From assembly GCA_030142905.1 (NCBI GenBank), contig JASJOG010000272.1, positions 23,501-87,500 of the forward strand: a stretch of DNA of 64,000 bases. The letters run 5' to 3'. The notes beneath the pieces are model-generated. The model saw nothing but the letters and a program-made list of their open reading frames with translations. It did no database searches and was not told the DNA's origin. This DNA comes from Heliopora coerulea. Its lineage: Eukaryota > Cnidaria > Anthozoa > Scleralcyonacea > Helioporidae. The position numbers and the translations under genes are program-made. Each line of letters begins with the position of its first letter. Within the stretch, counting starts at the first letter, position 1. Below, one piece after another: positions 53,769-64,000 of the stretch.

Positions 53769-56700
53769 CTAAACCAGCGAGGAAAAAAAAAAATGACGAT
53801 TGGCCTTACAACATGATATGACTTAAAAAATCAAAAACAGTATAAAACAAAAACGACACTTAATTCAACTACTTAAAAAATATCTCAATTGAGCAATGAA
53901 AACATGATCGCTTGCGCAGAATTTAAAACTGCAAGGAGCCTCCTCAATTCCTTCGACACTTGGTCGTGGCTAGAAGGTATACCTGAGGAGGATTAGTATT
54001 AGGAACAAGGCTAGGATGGGTTAGGATTAGGGTTAGTTCTAGCCTTAGCCCTAACCCTCTAAGCCTAAACCTGATCCTAACCCTATTCCTCAGGTATACC
54101 TTCTGACCACCCTCTAGCCACGATCTTCGACAGTTCTTGTATTTTATATTCTGATAACCGTTGGTTAATTTTATTCCACTTACAACAGGCGTCAAATAGT
54201 TAAGCGGGTATTTTTTATCCAAGAGCATTTCTAAAACTGCGCTCTCGTAGTGCCTTGTTGGGGCAAAAAGAGTTAATAAGACTAAACCAAAGGCGTAGGA
54301 ACCAACTGATTATTGGAACGGCACAACCCAACTGGAGAGGGGTCAAGAGGCATGCACCCACGGAAAATATCTCTTTTTGAGGCTTCGAATCGCTATTTCC
54401 TGCAGTTTGGGAGTAGTTTCACAAAAAAAAATAAAGATCATAAACAAATGGTAATTACAAATATTTATTTTACAGCTAATTTTTTGGTCCAATCTGATTA
54501 ACCACATAAAGAAAACAGCGACTGTAGTAAATATTCGAGGGCACAGCTCCCTACTTCTAGTATTGGGGCACGTGCCCCGCACCCTTCCCTTCCGCTTCCT
54601 ACGTCTATGTAAACAATCTTCCTTGTCCTACGCCAGAGTTTCATTTCACTTTGCAAATGTTGAGCGCTGTGAAATGTTCTAATAAGGCGATACTATGTTT
54701 GTCATGTTCAACATCGCTGTTCTCTGGCTTTCTCGATGGAGTAAGTGAGATCAATATCGAGATTACAGTACTTCTTAACAGACTCAATGAGTCCTGTGCG
54801 GTAATGAACGACTAATTCATCGCATGGACAACTTGTGTGACATAACTTTCAATATCACTTCGTTACCATCAACAAGTTATCCTTCGCTTTCACTATATAA
54901 AGCAGTTTCACCTTTTAGATATAGGTTTTAAAGCTTAAGTAGTTGATATAAATATTGATCTAAATTATAAAACCAAAAGATACCAATGATTTAATATTTT
55001 TGCGCAGAAAACGCGAATGGAATGTTTGTCTATCTATTTATCAGTAGGAGCGTTGGTTCTATTTTGACAAATTCATGGCATTTTGCGGCTTTGAGATTCT
55101 CATATCTTTGGTCGTGTCACAATAATTCATTTTATGTAGCAGTTGTATTCGTTTTATGTAATCCTGTACATCGCATTAAAGTAAAAAAAATTACATTGAA
55201 ATCAAACAACTCTTCATGATCTAGCCATGCTTGTTTTGATATAAAATGACCGTAAATCAAACAACTCTTTATCATTTAGCCATGCTTGTTTTGATATAAA
55301 ATGACCGTAAATCAAACAACTCTTTATGATTTAGTCGTGCTTGTTTTGATTTAAAATGACCATAAATCGAACAACTCTTCATGATTTAGCCATGCTTGTT
55401 TTGATTTAAAATGACCCTAAATCAAACAACTCTTTATGATTTAGCCATGTTTGTTTTGATTTAAAATGACCGTAAATAAAACAACTCTTTATGATTTAGC
55501 CATGCTTGTTTTGATATAAAATGACCGTGCTATACACTTAATACATGCTAACTGGGATTGAACAGTGAACTCAATTCCCATATCTGGAATGCTAAATCCC
55601 AGTCATTTGCCCGAGCAAAAAGTAAAAAGTCGCGTGGGAGACTAAAACTGACGTACAAGCCCGCGTAGGAGACTGAAAGTGACGTCCAAAGTTGGCCTTC
55701 ATGGGCAGCCATCTTGGCTTCACTTTTCATTGGCCAGTTAGCATTCCAGATATGGAAATTGAGTTCACTGTGATTGAATCATTAGCCATAAAGCAGATTG
55801 AACGACTGAAGTGCGTTTGACCATGCTACAGTTCTGAAGAAGGAGCTTCTTACCCTGAACAAAATGTCTCTGGTTAGGCGAGGATCAAAAATACTTTGTT
55901 CAGATACCCATGCTACAAAACTAAACAAAAAAAATTTAATTTAATCAAAAGAAATAACAGAGAAAACATTTATTCAAATAATAAAAAAATTCTGAAAAGA
56001 CCACGGCTGTTCAAATCCGAGATAACTTAGCAGCCGAATAAATTCATCGAGTCAATAGCACAGTTCCGTGTTTCAATCTAATTAACTTAAATTTTATCAG
56101 CCACACAGTGAATTATGTGCAGAAACTTGTAACCACTGCGTCCTTGCATCTGCGCGGAGATTTGAACAAGAAAATTACCAAAGTAATTTCCTTTAGTAAA
56201 TGTAGAAATATTTTATTAGCTTTCAGCCAGCCTCGATGGAAACTGAAATAATTCATTCCTGTTTTAGAGGTGAGCAAGGGTTAGCTTTAGGGATATTTTA
56301 TCAGCTTCCAGCTAACCACAATCGATACTAAGATAATTAATTTCGTTCCTAATTTGATTTCAAATATTTTTTTTTTAAATAGTTTTTATACCTTTCCCCA
56401 CTACAAATAATGAAACATTTAAGTAACTTCTACCTTGCCAAAATGAATGTTAACATATTTCAGTAACTTTTACTGGGACGTTTCGGGTGTTAAAGTTAAC
56501 AATTTTTGTAATGTAAAACTTTCCAGGTCTAAAAAAGTAATGCCCGACCGAATTTAATTTGTCTTCTACGTCTTATTAGCTGCGATTTTAACTGTTTGGA
56601 ATTATTATGTGGTAATTGCAGAAGGTAACGTCCATGTTCTAGACCTCACAAAGTAACCAGGTCTTGCTGGTCACGATTTAGTGTCCACCTGGTGTTAGTT

Positions 56701-59700
56701 ATCCACCTGAAATAGCAAGATAAACCGTGCACAGATCTTCCAGCATGAAAAATATTAATAACATGAACAGGTGAAATGCAAACCCGTGGCATATTATTTG
56801 AGCTATTATCTAAACGTTTCTTCAATATAAGGACCTTTATTGCCTCGAATGGCATGTCCCTATCAAAAGCACAACCAACTTATCACGTTCTCAACCCAAA
56901 CAAAGTTACGGGGAGAATAACCTTTACAAACCAGATTCCTGGAACTTGAAATAATTTCTAAGAACAATACTATTATATCCAATTATTTAGCTTGCGGGAA
57001 TCATAGATGATCAAGATTTAGAACGACAAATTGACTTCGAAAAATTCAATTAAACACTTCTAAAATAGCCCCAAAACTTACTTGTACATGAAGCGAGGTA
57101 AATTGTAGTGTCTGAATTTTCGACGGTTCATTCGGTAAATGTATTCTAACAAATCATAGAGATAATATTCCTGGGGACTGTCGACAAAGAATAAAAAAGC
57201 AAGATATGTTACTGATTCAATCGAATCATAAAAAGAGCTCGCAGTTTCGAGAACGCATGCACACGACTAGTGAAGGCTACTGAACCAGAACAGTCAGGAT
57301 AAAGTTCACTTTTTCTTGACGAATTTTTGGAAAAGAACTGATATAAAAGAACTGAAGTGTTGCGGACGTGCTAATTGGCATAATTGTAATCGGAGCGCTA
57401 CGCCATACTTGCCGTTGACGTGTGTATGGTAAATATCTACGCTTAAACAAATTGATATCCACAACAGTTTTACCAAGTTACCAATAGACATCTAAAATCG
57501 TGTCGTAAAACTTTGTTCATTCAATTGTTCTTTTGTTCTTAGTGTCGCATTTATAGGCCCCTGGGCGTTAAAGGGTTAAAGTGTGATTTTAAGATGTGTT
57601 AAGTTAATCCACACTATCTATAAGTTATGTCCACATACACTTCCAGCCATGCCCACTGGGGGTTAATACAACTTCGTTTTCAGGACCGTTTCCATTTTCC
57701 CTTTTTCTCTCTCCTCAATTTGCAAAAGGGAAAAGGCCCTGGGAACGAGGTTGGAGGTCTGACCTCCGGGTTACCAAGTCGCCGATGGTGCTAAAGCATT
57801 TTCAGAAACTGGCGATCGCTGTGCAATTTCCGCCAGAGGAATAGGGGGTAAATACCGGATCGAATGGCATTAAGCATGATTTAAAATTCAAAAGTATGAT
57901 GAACGGCTGAACAAATTTGCAAAACCAGCTTTGTCATCGGAATAATGATTCAAAAGTACAGTGCTGCACAGGCAGTCTTGACCGACGTGTAAAATTGTAA
58001 AAAAGTCAGGTGAACTGACGAAAATTGGGAAGGAAAGTATTGACGTTTAAGGCAAAGACCATCTGATTTAACCAAAGATCCACTGTCTGATTGTCGGGCT
58101 TTTCCTCCAAAAGTTAGTATTTCCTTTCCCAAATCGTTTCAGCAGTTCCCCGATCCGCTTAACTTTGGTGTCAGTCCTTCAATTCTACAATATCAGTGCC
58201 TCCTGCACCATTTCAAGGTACACTGTTAAAATTTCTCAACAAAAGTAGAAATTAACGTCCAACAGCAAAATGTGACGATAACAATATACAGCAATAAAGT
58301 AAATGGTTTGAACCTGGGAGAATCATGATATGTTTGTGGAAGTTGATCGTCCAGGTTAGTGACGTCTTGAGAAAGACTGTTGGTGGAAGTGACTGACGTT
58401 TCGACAGCCTTAGCGGCGGTTATGAAGATGACCGTCACTTCCACTAACAGTCTTTCTCAAGACTTCACTAACCTGGACGATTAACTTCCACAAACATATC
58501 AATATACAGCAATACCAAAACCTCTTCAACTGTTTTACGGTAAACTGTCGGAAGTTCTTGATGAAATACAACGTACCCAAACAACTCATATGTTGTGCCA
58601 GGCTTTGCTTCATTAAAAACAGCGTTATAAATAGCTTTAGCCACATCAACGACCTGAAACAGATACGACAATTTTAGGTATGAGCAATACATCGACATAA
58701 TTCATTCGTCACTAGATTTCATTTTATATACATATACATATATCCATATACATATATCCATATACATATATCCATATACATATACATATATAAATATATG
58801 GATATATGTATGTAGGTATGTAGGTATGTATGTGCAGTATGTATGTACATGTCTGTATGAATGTATTATATACATAAAATCAGTTGCAAAAAATGCAACT
58901 CTTTTTCTCTCCAGGCAACGCCCTTGCACCACACTATCCGCTGCTAGCCCATGCTACCCAAACTAAACGTCAAAATTTCTAAAATGATTCAAAGAAGTAA
59001 GATTTTATGATACTCACAAACACTGGTCGTTTTCTGGTGTTCATTCCACCTTCAATTAACGGAATGCCAAATGGAATATTGCGGAAATCTGGGAATAAAA
59101 TAACACCTTTTCAGTGAAATATTTACACTCGATTTCTGTCAAGTCCCATAATCAAAGGATGCGATTTTATGGAAACTGATTTTAGAAACTTGGACTAAAC
59201 GCGATGAAGTAATGAGATGTTCCCCACGGACAGAAACTCCGTTAAATCCGATGGTGTAAACAGACGTAACGACCGCAGTATAAATTATGGAACTCAAGGA
59301 CCTTGGACAATGCACAAAGCGCCTTTTTTTTCTGTAAAAGCAGACATTTCTATCAGAAATAAATATCAAAAACTCCGGCCTCTGCTTGACGTTACATCAA
59401 GTTTTAACATGTAAAGACAAACTGACATTATAAGAGTTAGAGCTTTCCTACAGGCAAACATACTGCTATTAAAGGACATGGTCTCACGCAGTTTGAGTTT
59501 TTTGTATTTTAAAGCTGATTTTCATTGAGCTGGACGGTCTTCCCTTCTATTGGTGTTTCTAATCATTATTGAATATATAGACACCTTTAAGGCTGTAGAT
59601 TAATGGTCAACTGATCGTCCTCACATTATGAATGATAACCGATCCTGACTGCAGGAGCAGGATTCGAGCTCAGCGGTCAATCAATCTTTATCTTTATTGT

Positions 59701-62700
59701 ATCCTCATCATTTTTGAAAATTTTGTTACAAAGGTTCTAACAAACATACTAAGATACTGGCTTTCGGTAATAACCAGAATGGTTAAAAATGCCCGAAAGC
59801 CTAGTTTCATAGATATTAAATACTTTAAGTAAAAGGTCGACTAAGATAGAGGCTGTTAGAAACACAACACACTATGTCTCTCACGATGAGAGAGAACAAC
59901 ACACAAATGTCTACGGTGGAAAGCTTTAGCTGCGACGAGAACAACGTGGATGTGCCCAAAGCCTGTATAAACGACCTTTGCTTTATGTAATATAAGTAAC
60001 CCTGGCCACCTGAGTCCTCGTTACTTCATGGTGAGATTAGAACATCTCACTCGTCAGATTGTCACCGTTTTTTGTACACATAAGTCACTAACCTTCATGC
60101 GGTTGTCGCATATGATTGTTTATCCTGGTGTATGCAATGTTGTGTCTAAGTTACAGTTCCTGCTAATGATTTCGCGAGCTAATGTAGCAATACTTCATGA
60201 ACACGCTAGTGATTATATCACATACATCACAACGAACAATCATCTACGACAATCGTATCGTGAAAAGGAGGCCTAAGTAACCTTCCCTCACCCACTCTGT
60301 CCTTGCATTTCCAGGGTTGGAGTCTCCTACCTGTCATCTTGGAGATTTACGGTCAAATTTCCTTAACTCTTCCCTCGGCAGGTATCAGACTTCAATCATT
60401 TTACTCTGGTTAATGCCTGACGATTTTGTTCGTAAAGGGGGAAAACATCCGGCCGGGAACGGGCTATAAGCAGTGCTGTACCAAAGGGAAGGCACTGGGG
60501 TGCTTGCCCCGGGCGCAAAGTTTTATGGGGCGACATTTTCAGAAACAAAAATGCGACTTTTCAGTCTTTTCATCCAGATTCAGAAATATTTTGCAAACTG
60601 CTATATCAAAATGTTAAATCGATATCTCGATTTCTCATCGTCGTTATTTCTCATCATCGTTTCTCATCATCGTCACTGTACAATAATAATGAGCTTGGGA
60701 GGCGTTAGAAAAGGCCGAGAAGGCGCCTTCAACAAGATTTGCCCTGGGCGGATTACCACCTCGGTACGGCTCTGGTTATAAGTACCTCCATTATAACCTA
60801 CATGAATTAAAACCTATCTCAATTAAAGGAGCGTGGGAACGACTGTAATTTCTTTGAGTCAACTATGGATGACCTAGAATCAAATAATTGTTCAGAAAGG
60901 AGCTTGGCTAAATGTATCATTATTTACTGACATGAAGATAAAGTAAGCCAAGCTCCTGTACTCCGGAAGAAGACAACTCACAGGAATAGTAGTTGAAGAA
61001 CTTGTCCTCGTGGCCATAAATATCAGCAGGACGTAGGATGATAGCTTCAGGAAATTCTTCTCTCACGGCTTTCTCTCCGCGAGCCTTACAAAAAGAAAAA
61101 AACTAAGTCAAATAGGGAAACAATTTGGACTTTTAGATAAATAAATCAAAAAGCGAAACCAAATACCTATAAAAAGGTTTCTTTGATTGTCATATTTTTT
61201 TTTTCAGTTAAGCTTTACTTGGTAAGTAAGCCTCACTTCTAATAATGTTGCACAGTCCTCCACTTCACCATCCCCACTCGTTCTCTTCTTCTCCTCAGTC
61301 CTCCTGTTCCTCCTTATCTTCCCGTGTATCCCGCCCTTCCCTTTTCCTTCCTCTTTATGGCTTTTTTTCTTTCAAGCCAATAACCACATTTGAAGCTTTT
61401 TTACGACATTTATAAGTGATATTGATGGATACATGGGGTGAATTGCAACAGCAGGGGATTTTTATGACGAATCTTTCACTTTTGAAAATTTCTTATTCAT
61501 AATTCAAGTCAACAAAGAAAGCAACGACATTCCACCTCAGACTGCATAAATTATCAAGACCAAGAACACCCAGGAATTCGGGGTGACACGTGGCCGGAAG
61601 ATACAAGGGTCATTTTGCCGCCCCTCACCGCGAAGGCACAATGTCCTGGGCATGAGGTTGCTTACCTTCCCTCACTTCTCGTCCCTTCCCTTCCTTTCCT
61701 TACACCTCCCTCCTCTTCCCTTTTCATCATTTCACTCCAATATCCTACCTTATCCTGGTTTTTCCTTCCCTTCCTTTCCTTACACCTCCCCTTCCCTTCC
61801 CATCATTTCATTTCACTCCATTCCCCTACCCTACCCTGGTCTTCCCTTCCCTTCCCTCCCTTCCCTTTCGTAACACGCATTTTTCCGACAACGGGGGAAT
61901 TATTGCGACAGACCCATCACAAACCCAAAACTACAGCCTAACCTTGGACTGCAAGAATTGCGACGGCGAGTTTTCATTTGCATTCAACGCTGAAACATGA
62001 ATCAACCGCGATACCCCAGCTTGCTTTGCTGCACGTGCAATGGACCGCGCCCCTTCAACGTGGCAATCGTTGAAAGAAAAGTTTCTAAAAAATAAGATTT
62101 AAAAACATCAGATGACTTTATAGATGCACCTTCCCAGTCAGATATTTGGTAAAGTACTTTGTCATGCAGTTTGTGGGCTCTTTTCTTCTGTCTACCACTG
62201 GGCAACGTCCTCAACATGTTGAACATCGTGTCTGGGGTAAAATCATTGTCAAATTGAGTCAGCCGCACATATGCAGCACACCACTAGCCATTTACTCTAT
62301 GTCAGGTATAGTAAAGTAAAGCAAAGTAAAGTGAAATGAAGTAAGGTAAAGCAGAAACAAGTGAAGTGAAGTAAAGTAAATAGAAGTGAAGCGAAGTGAA
62401 GAGAAGTGAAGAGAAGAGAAGTGAAGAGAAGAGAAGAAAAGTGAAATGAACAGTCTGAAATAGAAACTGTTTTGTTGTGTTTATATTGCCTGATGCAAAC
62501 GCTCGGAGAGGTTGGGAGGACTCTCAAGCGGCCGTGTAAGCCCTCGACCGCGCACACAGCAGCTTTCGAGTTCTTCCAACTTCTCGTGTTTGCATCAGGC
62601 GAAATAAACACAACAAAACAGTTTCTATTTCTTAAAAAATAAATTGGTACCTCGTGCTGAAATTCTTGCCCACCAGGTTTATTACCACATTGGAATGTTT

Positions 62701-62742
62701 CACCATATTAGCAAGACCCTCAGGCTCACGTAAATTGTATTC
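53595..62742 (-). CDS. NDUFA9: NADH:ubiquinone oxidoreductase subunit A9, 5'-truncated at window edge
   Basis: NDUFA9 is the 39-kDa accessory subunit of mitochondrial complex I, a short-chain-dehydrogenase-like protein binding NADPH at the matrix side. Eight exons, in order 62651-62742, 61943-62084, 60982-61084, 59018-59088, 58577-58653, 57082-57177, 55854-55920 and 53595-53768, join in phase into 273 codons plus stop. Family landmarks include [78 protein letters not shown] and [12 protein letters not shown]...ITVLRRHR. Vertebrate NDUFA9 has about 377 residues, so roughly 110 N-terminal residues (mitochondrial presequence and GxxGxxG fold) lie beyond 64000. The YxxxK-like position reads FLQSK. 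Same strand as MED25; nothing suggests co-regulation. Confidence 0.95.
53951..54132. repeat. Fold-back element with telomere-like core
   Basis: Arms GGCTAGAAGGTATACCTGAG and CTCAGGTATACCTTCTGACC (about 45 bp each, one small indel) enclose GGTTAGGATTAGGGTTAG on one side and CCTTAGCCCTAACCC on the other. It lies in an NDUFA9 intron. Confidence 0.8.
54133..55198. other. NDUFA9 intron, unremarkable
   Basis: No gene or repeat recognised. Confidence 0.5.
55199..55528. repeat. 55-bp tandem array, six copies
   Basis: Unit AAATCAAACAACTCTTTATG, then ATTTAGCCATGCTTG, then TTTTGATATAAAATGACCGT. Unit starts fall at 55199, 55254 and 55309, and so on, with a few substitutions per unit. There are no unique spacers, so this is a minisatellite and not CRISPR. 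Confidence 0.92.
55563..55770. mobile_element. Fold-back element
   Basis: Arms CAGTGAACTCAATTCCCATA and TATGGAAATTGAGTTCACTG (about 33 bp) enclose ~140 bp with two imperfect copies of GCGTGGGAGACTAAAACTGACGT-like sequence. Confidence 0.75.
55854..55920 (-). CDS. NDUFA9: NDUFA9 exon ([15 protein letters not shown])
   Basis: Completes Asn, then [22 protein letters not shown]. The acceptor is TTGTTTAG at 55921; a second TGTAG 7 bases inside would break the frame. Donor GTAAGA, phase 0. Confidence 0.92.
57082..57177 (-). CDS. NDUFA9: NDUFA9 exon ([14 protein letters not shown])
   Basis: Completes Gly, then [31 protein letters not shown] and AA of a split Asn. Acceptor GTCGACAG, donor GTAAGT. 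It aligns with the GPSRYLLFHLVKYIF helix of vertebrates. Confidence 0.93.
58327..58500. mobile_element. Fold-back element with ACGTTTCG core
   Basis: Arms of about 68 bp (GATATGTTTGTGGAAGTTGA outward, reverse complement ending at 58500) around a core TGACGTTTCGACAGCC. It sits about 77 bases 3' of the NDUFA9 exon at 58577. Confidence 0.85.
58577..58653 (-). CDS. NDUFA9: NDUFA9 exon ([12 protein letters not shown])
   Basis: [25 protein letters not shown] and GG of a split Gly. Acceptor GTTTCAG, donor GTACGT. Confidence 0.95.
58720..58830. repeat. ATATCCATATAC and GTATGTAG microsatellite
   Basis: Twelve-base units CATATATCCATA, then GTAGGTAT units, in an NDUFA9 intron. Confidence 0.95.
59018..59088 (-). 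CDS. NDUFA9: NDUFA9 exon ([14 protein letters not shown])
   Basis: Completes Tyr, then [23 protein letters not shown]. Acceptor TTCCCAG, donor GTGAGT, phase 0. Confidence 0.93.
59089..60981. other. NDUFA9 intron, mostly unremarkable
   Basis: No gene recognised. A degenerate dispersed-repeat phrase (ATTTTACTCTGGTTAATGCC) lies near 60396-60420. Confidence 0.5.
60982..61084 (-). CDS. NDUFA9: NDUFA9 exon ([14 protein letters not shown])
   Basis: [20 protein letters not shown], then [14 protein letters not shown], ending with one base of a split Tyr. Acceptor TTGTAAG, donor GTGAGT. Confidence 0.95.
61660..61870. repeat. Polypyrimidine CCTTCC/CTTCC tract
   Basis: Repeats of TTCCCTTCC with longer imperfect units (TTACACCTCCC occurs twice). 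Capable of forming triplex-like structure. Open frames here are repeat artefacts. Confidence 0.9.
61943..62084 (-). CDS. NDUFA9: NDUFA9 exon ([12 protein letters not shown])
   Basis: Completes Arg, then [40 protein letters not shown] and SQFLQSK. Acceptor TTTTTTAG, donor GTTAGG, phase 0. Confidence 0.95.
62310..62452. repeat. AAGTGAAG-type purine microsatellite
   Basis: Degenerate GTAAA, GTGAA and GAGAA pentamers. The minus-strand frame through it is a repeat artefact. Confidence 0.92.
62458..62630. mobile_element. MITE with ~43-bp inverted ends
   Basis: AAATAGAAACTGTTTTGTTG at the left and its complement at the right, extending through GTGTTTATATTGCCTGATGC. The ~85-bp interior has no coding capacity. 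It adjoins the purine repeat. Confidence 0.88.
62651..62742 (-). CDS. NDUFA9: NDUFA9 exon ([14 protein letters not shown])
   Basis: Phase 0 start [20 protein letters not shown], then [10 protein letters not shown], ending AG of a split Arg. Acceptor GATTAG, donor GTACCA. First exon visible; earlier ones lie outside the window. Confidence 0.93.
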
Positions 62743-63782
62743 CTAATCAAACAGTAAAACAAAAACATGTTTTATATCATCATAATGTGTTTAGTAAATT
62801 CTTTTTGAACGAATGCTTCCTGAATTATGACCACGTCAGAATGTTTTACTCCCAATCAAATGGGAAAACAAAAACACGTTTAATATCAGCATGTGTTTGT
62901 GCGGCCAGAGCTATCATTCCTAACGTGTTTAGCATCTTTTTATGAACGACAGCTTTCGAAAGGCTCTTGAAAAACTCATTAAGAATCCATGAGCAAAACA
63001 CAAAGGAAAATCATAACTGTGTCGTGTTTTCAAACGTGATTAAAACACGCTTACTTTTCTCCTCAAGCATTTGCGGCTTAGAAAACATCAACTTTCAAAC
63101 TTTTTACACAAATAAACGTATTCGGAGATTTTTTTTAAGCCGTTTAAAAAACTCGCAGTACGTGCTTTATCGGGTCTAAAACATTCGGCTGTCGCCTCGT
63201 GTTTTAAATCCGATAAAGCACTCCTGCTCGTTTTTTAAACATTACTTAACAGGTTAGAATCCTGTACAAGAGAAAACAAAACATTTTCAAAAGATTCAAA
63301 TTCGCATCAACATTTTAAAGACGGATGTGAAGGCAAAATCCGACGACAAATCTTTTTCTGGACCATTTAACATTGTCAACGCAGCATTCCACTTCTGTAT
63401 CACTAACAAGCTTCTAGGCTTCATTTTGACACAAAGTGAGAATTATTGCTTTTTTGCAACACACACACATGAAGGTTATGATCAATTTTATACGGATTAG
63501 ACGCGCCAAAGTTCAGCCAGCAAAGTCAACTAAGTCTATGGGATGACTATCTGTGTTCGGCTGCAGCAAAGGTAGAGCAACTGGTGATAACGACATCCTT
63601 GTGATATATGTACAAGTGGGCCACGTTGTACTAGAAATGTACTAGAATGATAACTGCAGGTCATAAAGTGAAGACAAACATGGCAGATATCGAGGTCTTT
63701 TTGGCTGCTACAGTACCTGCCAAGCAAAAAGTAGGGGTCTCAATGTTACAGCCAAAAATCCTTCCAAGCCACCATTTTGGAC
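62743..63782. other. NDUFA9 intron continuing to the window edge
   Basis: No NDUFA9 exon was found here; the preceding exon must lie beyond the window. No other gene recognised. Confidence 0.55.
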
Positions 63783-64000
63783 CTCACGTCTAGGAGGGAG
63801 GGATGGAGGAAGAGAGGTTGGGAGGGAGAAGGAAGGAGGGAGAAGGAAGGAGGGAGAAGGAGGGAGAAGGAGGGAGAAGGAGGGAGAAGGAGGGAGGAAG
63901 GAGAGAGAGAGGGAAGGAGAAGAGGGTGGGAGGAGGCAGGGAGGGAGGGGGGAGGGAGGGGGGGAGGGGGGGAGGGGGAGGAAGGAGGGAGGAGAGAGGG
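63783..64000. repeat. GGGAGGA-type purine repeat at window end
   Basis: Runs of GGAGGGAGAAGGA and GGGGGAGG up to the last base. Its length beyond the window is unknown. Confidence 0.95.

Noticed and set aside
54020..54120. Chromosome end
   Set aside because: Telomere-like units are few, degenerate, in both orientations and inside a gene intron.
55199..55528. CRISPR array
   Set aside because: Units are contiguous 55-bp tandem repeats without unique spacers, in a eukaryotic intron.
61583..61941. Ser/Pro/Phe-rich plus-strand frames
   Set aside because: Low-complexity polypyrimidine tract inside an NDUFA9 intron on the opposite strand.
62743..64000. NDUFA9 first exons
   Set aside because: No stretch encodes the Rossmann GxxGxxG region or a presequence; they must lie beyond the window.

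Overview
This window is eukaryotic and almost certainly from a cnidarian nuclear genome, most likely an anthozoan such as a stony coral. Protein-coding sequence is cut into short exons with GT/AG borders. Introns and spacers are AT-rich and crowded with fold-back DNA elements, tRNA-derived SINEs, Penelope-like and LINE fragments and microsatellites. Nothing looks bacterial: no operons, no rRNA and no CRISPR array. The coral assignment is inferred from the style of genes and repeats, not from a species marker.

Two conserved multi-exon genes lie on the minus strand. MED25, a Mediator subunit, runs from its ATG at 50113 down to a stop at 23288. Exons are recognisable for the N-terminal von Willebrand-type domain (50.1-44.3 kb), the activator-binding ACID/PTOV domain (35.9-29.5 kb) and a very glutamine-rich C-terminal tail (27.3-23.3 kb). 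Four small exons at 41.6-39.7 kb may be its linker or a separate nested gene. One conserved stretch of the ACID N-terminus was not located. NDUFA9, a complex I accessory subunit, runs from 62742 down to 53595 in eight phase-compatible exons. Its 5' exons, including the Rossmann dinucleotide-binding start, lie beyond the right edge. A third gene, an uninterrupted 301-residue IRE1/RNase L-like kinase domain with no RNase domain, lies at 12940-13845 on the minus strand.

The left third (1-23 kb) is gene-poor. It opens with about 1.2 kb of a CCTATA/CCCATA satellite, followed by a long-armed fold-back element seen five times in the window. Two Penelope-like ends follow in inverted arrangement. Next comes a ~2.5 kb duplication (about 4395-6950) of part of MED25 (about 34500-37105). 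It carries three ACID-domain exons with intact splice sites and reading frames, 17.5 kb downstream of the MED25 stop and in the same orientation. Apart from the kinase gene, the rest of this third holds LINE, SINE and Penelope debris.

The MED25 introns hold a largely complete but broken Penelope-like retroelement (31.0-33.1 kb), two copies of the fold-back element (one split by a nested insertion), SINEs, hairpins, and possible divergent transcript starts near 42 kb. The NDUFA9 introns hold a 55-bp tandem array, several fold-back elements (one with a telomere-like core), microsatellites and simple repeats. The two main genes are co-oriented with a spacer of about 3.5 kb. They act in different compartments (nuclear transcription, inner mitochondrial membrane) and nothing in the sequence links them functionally.
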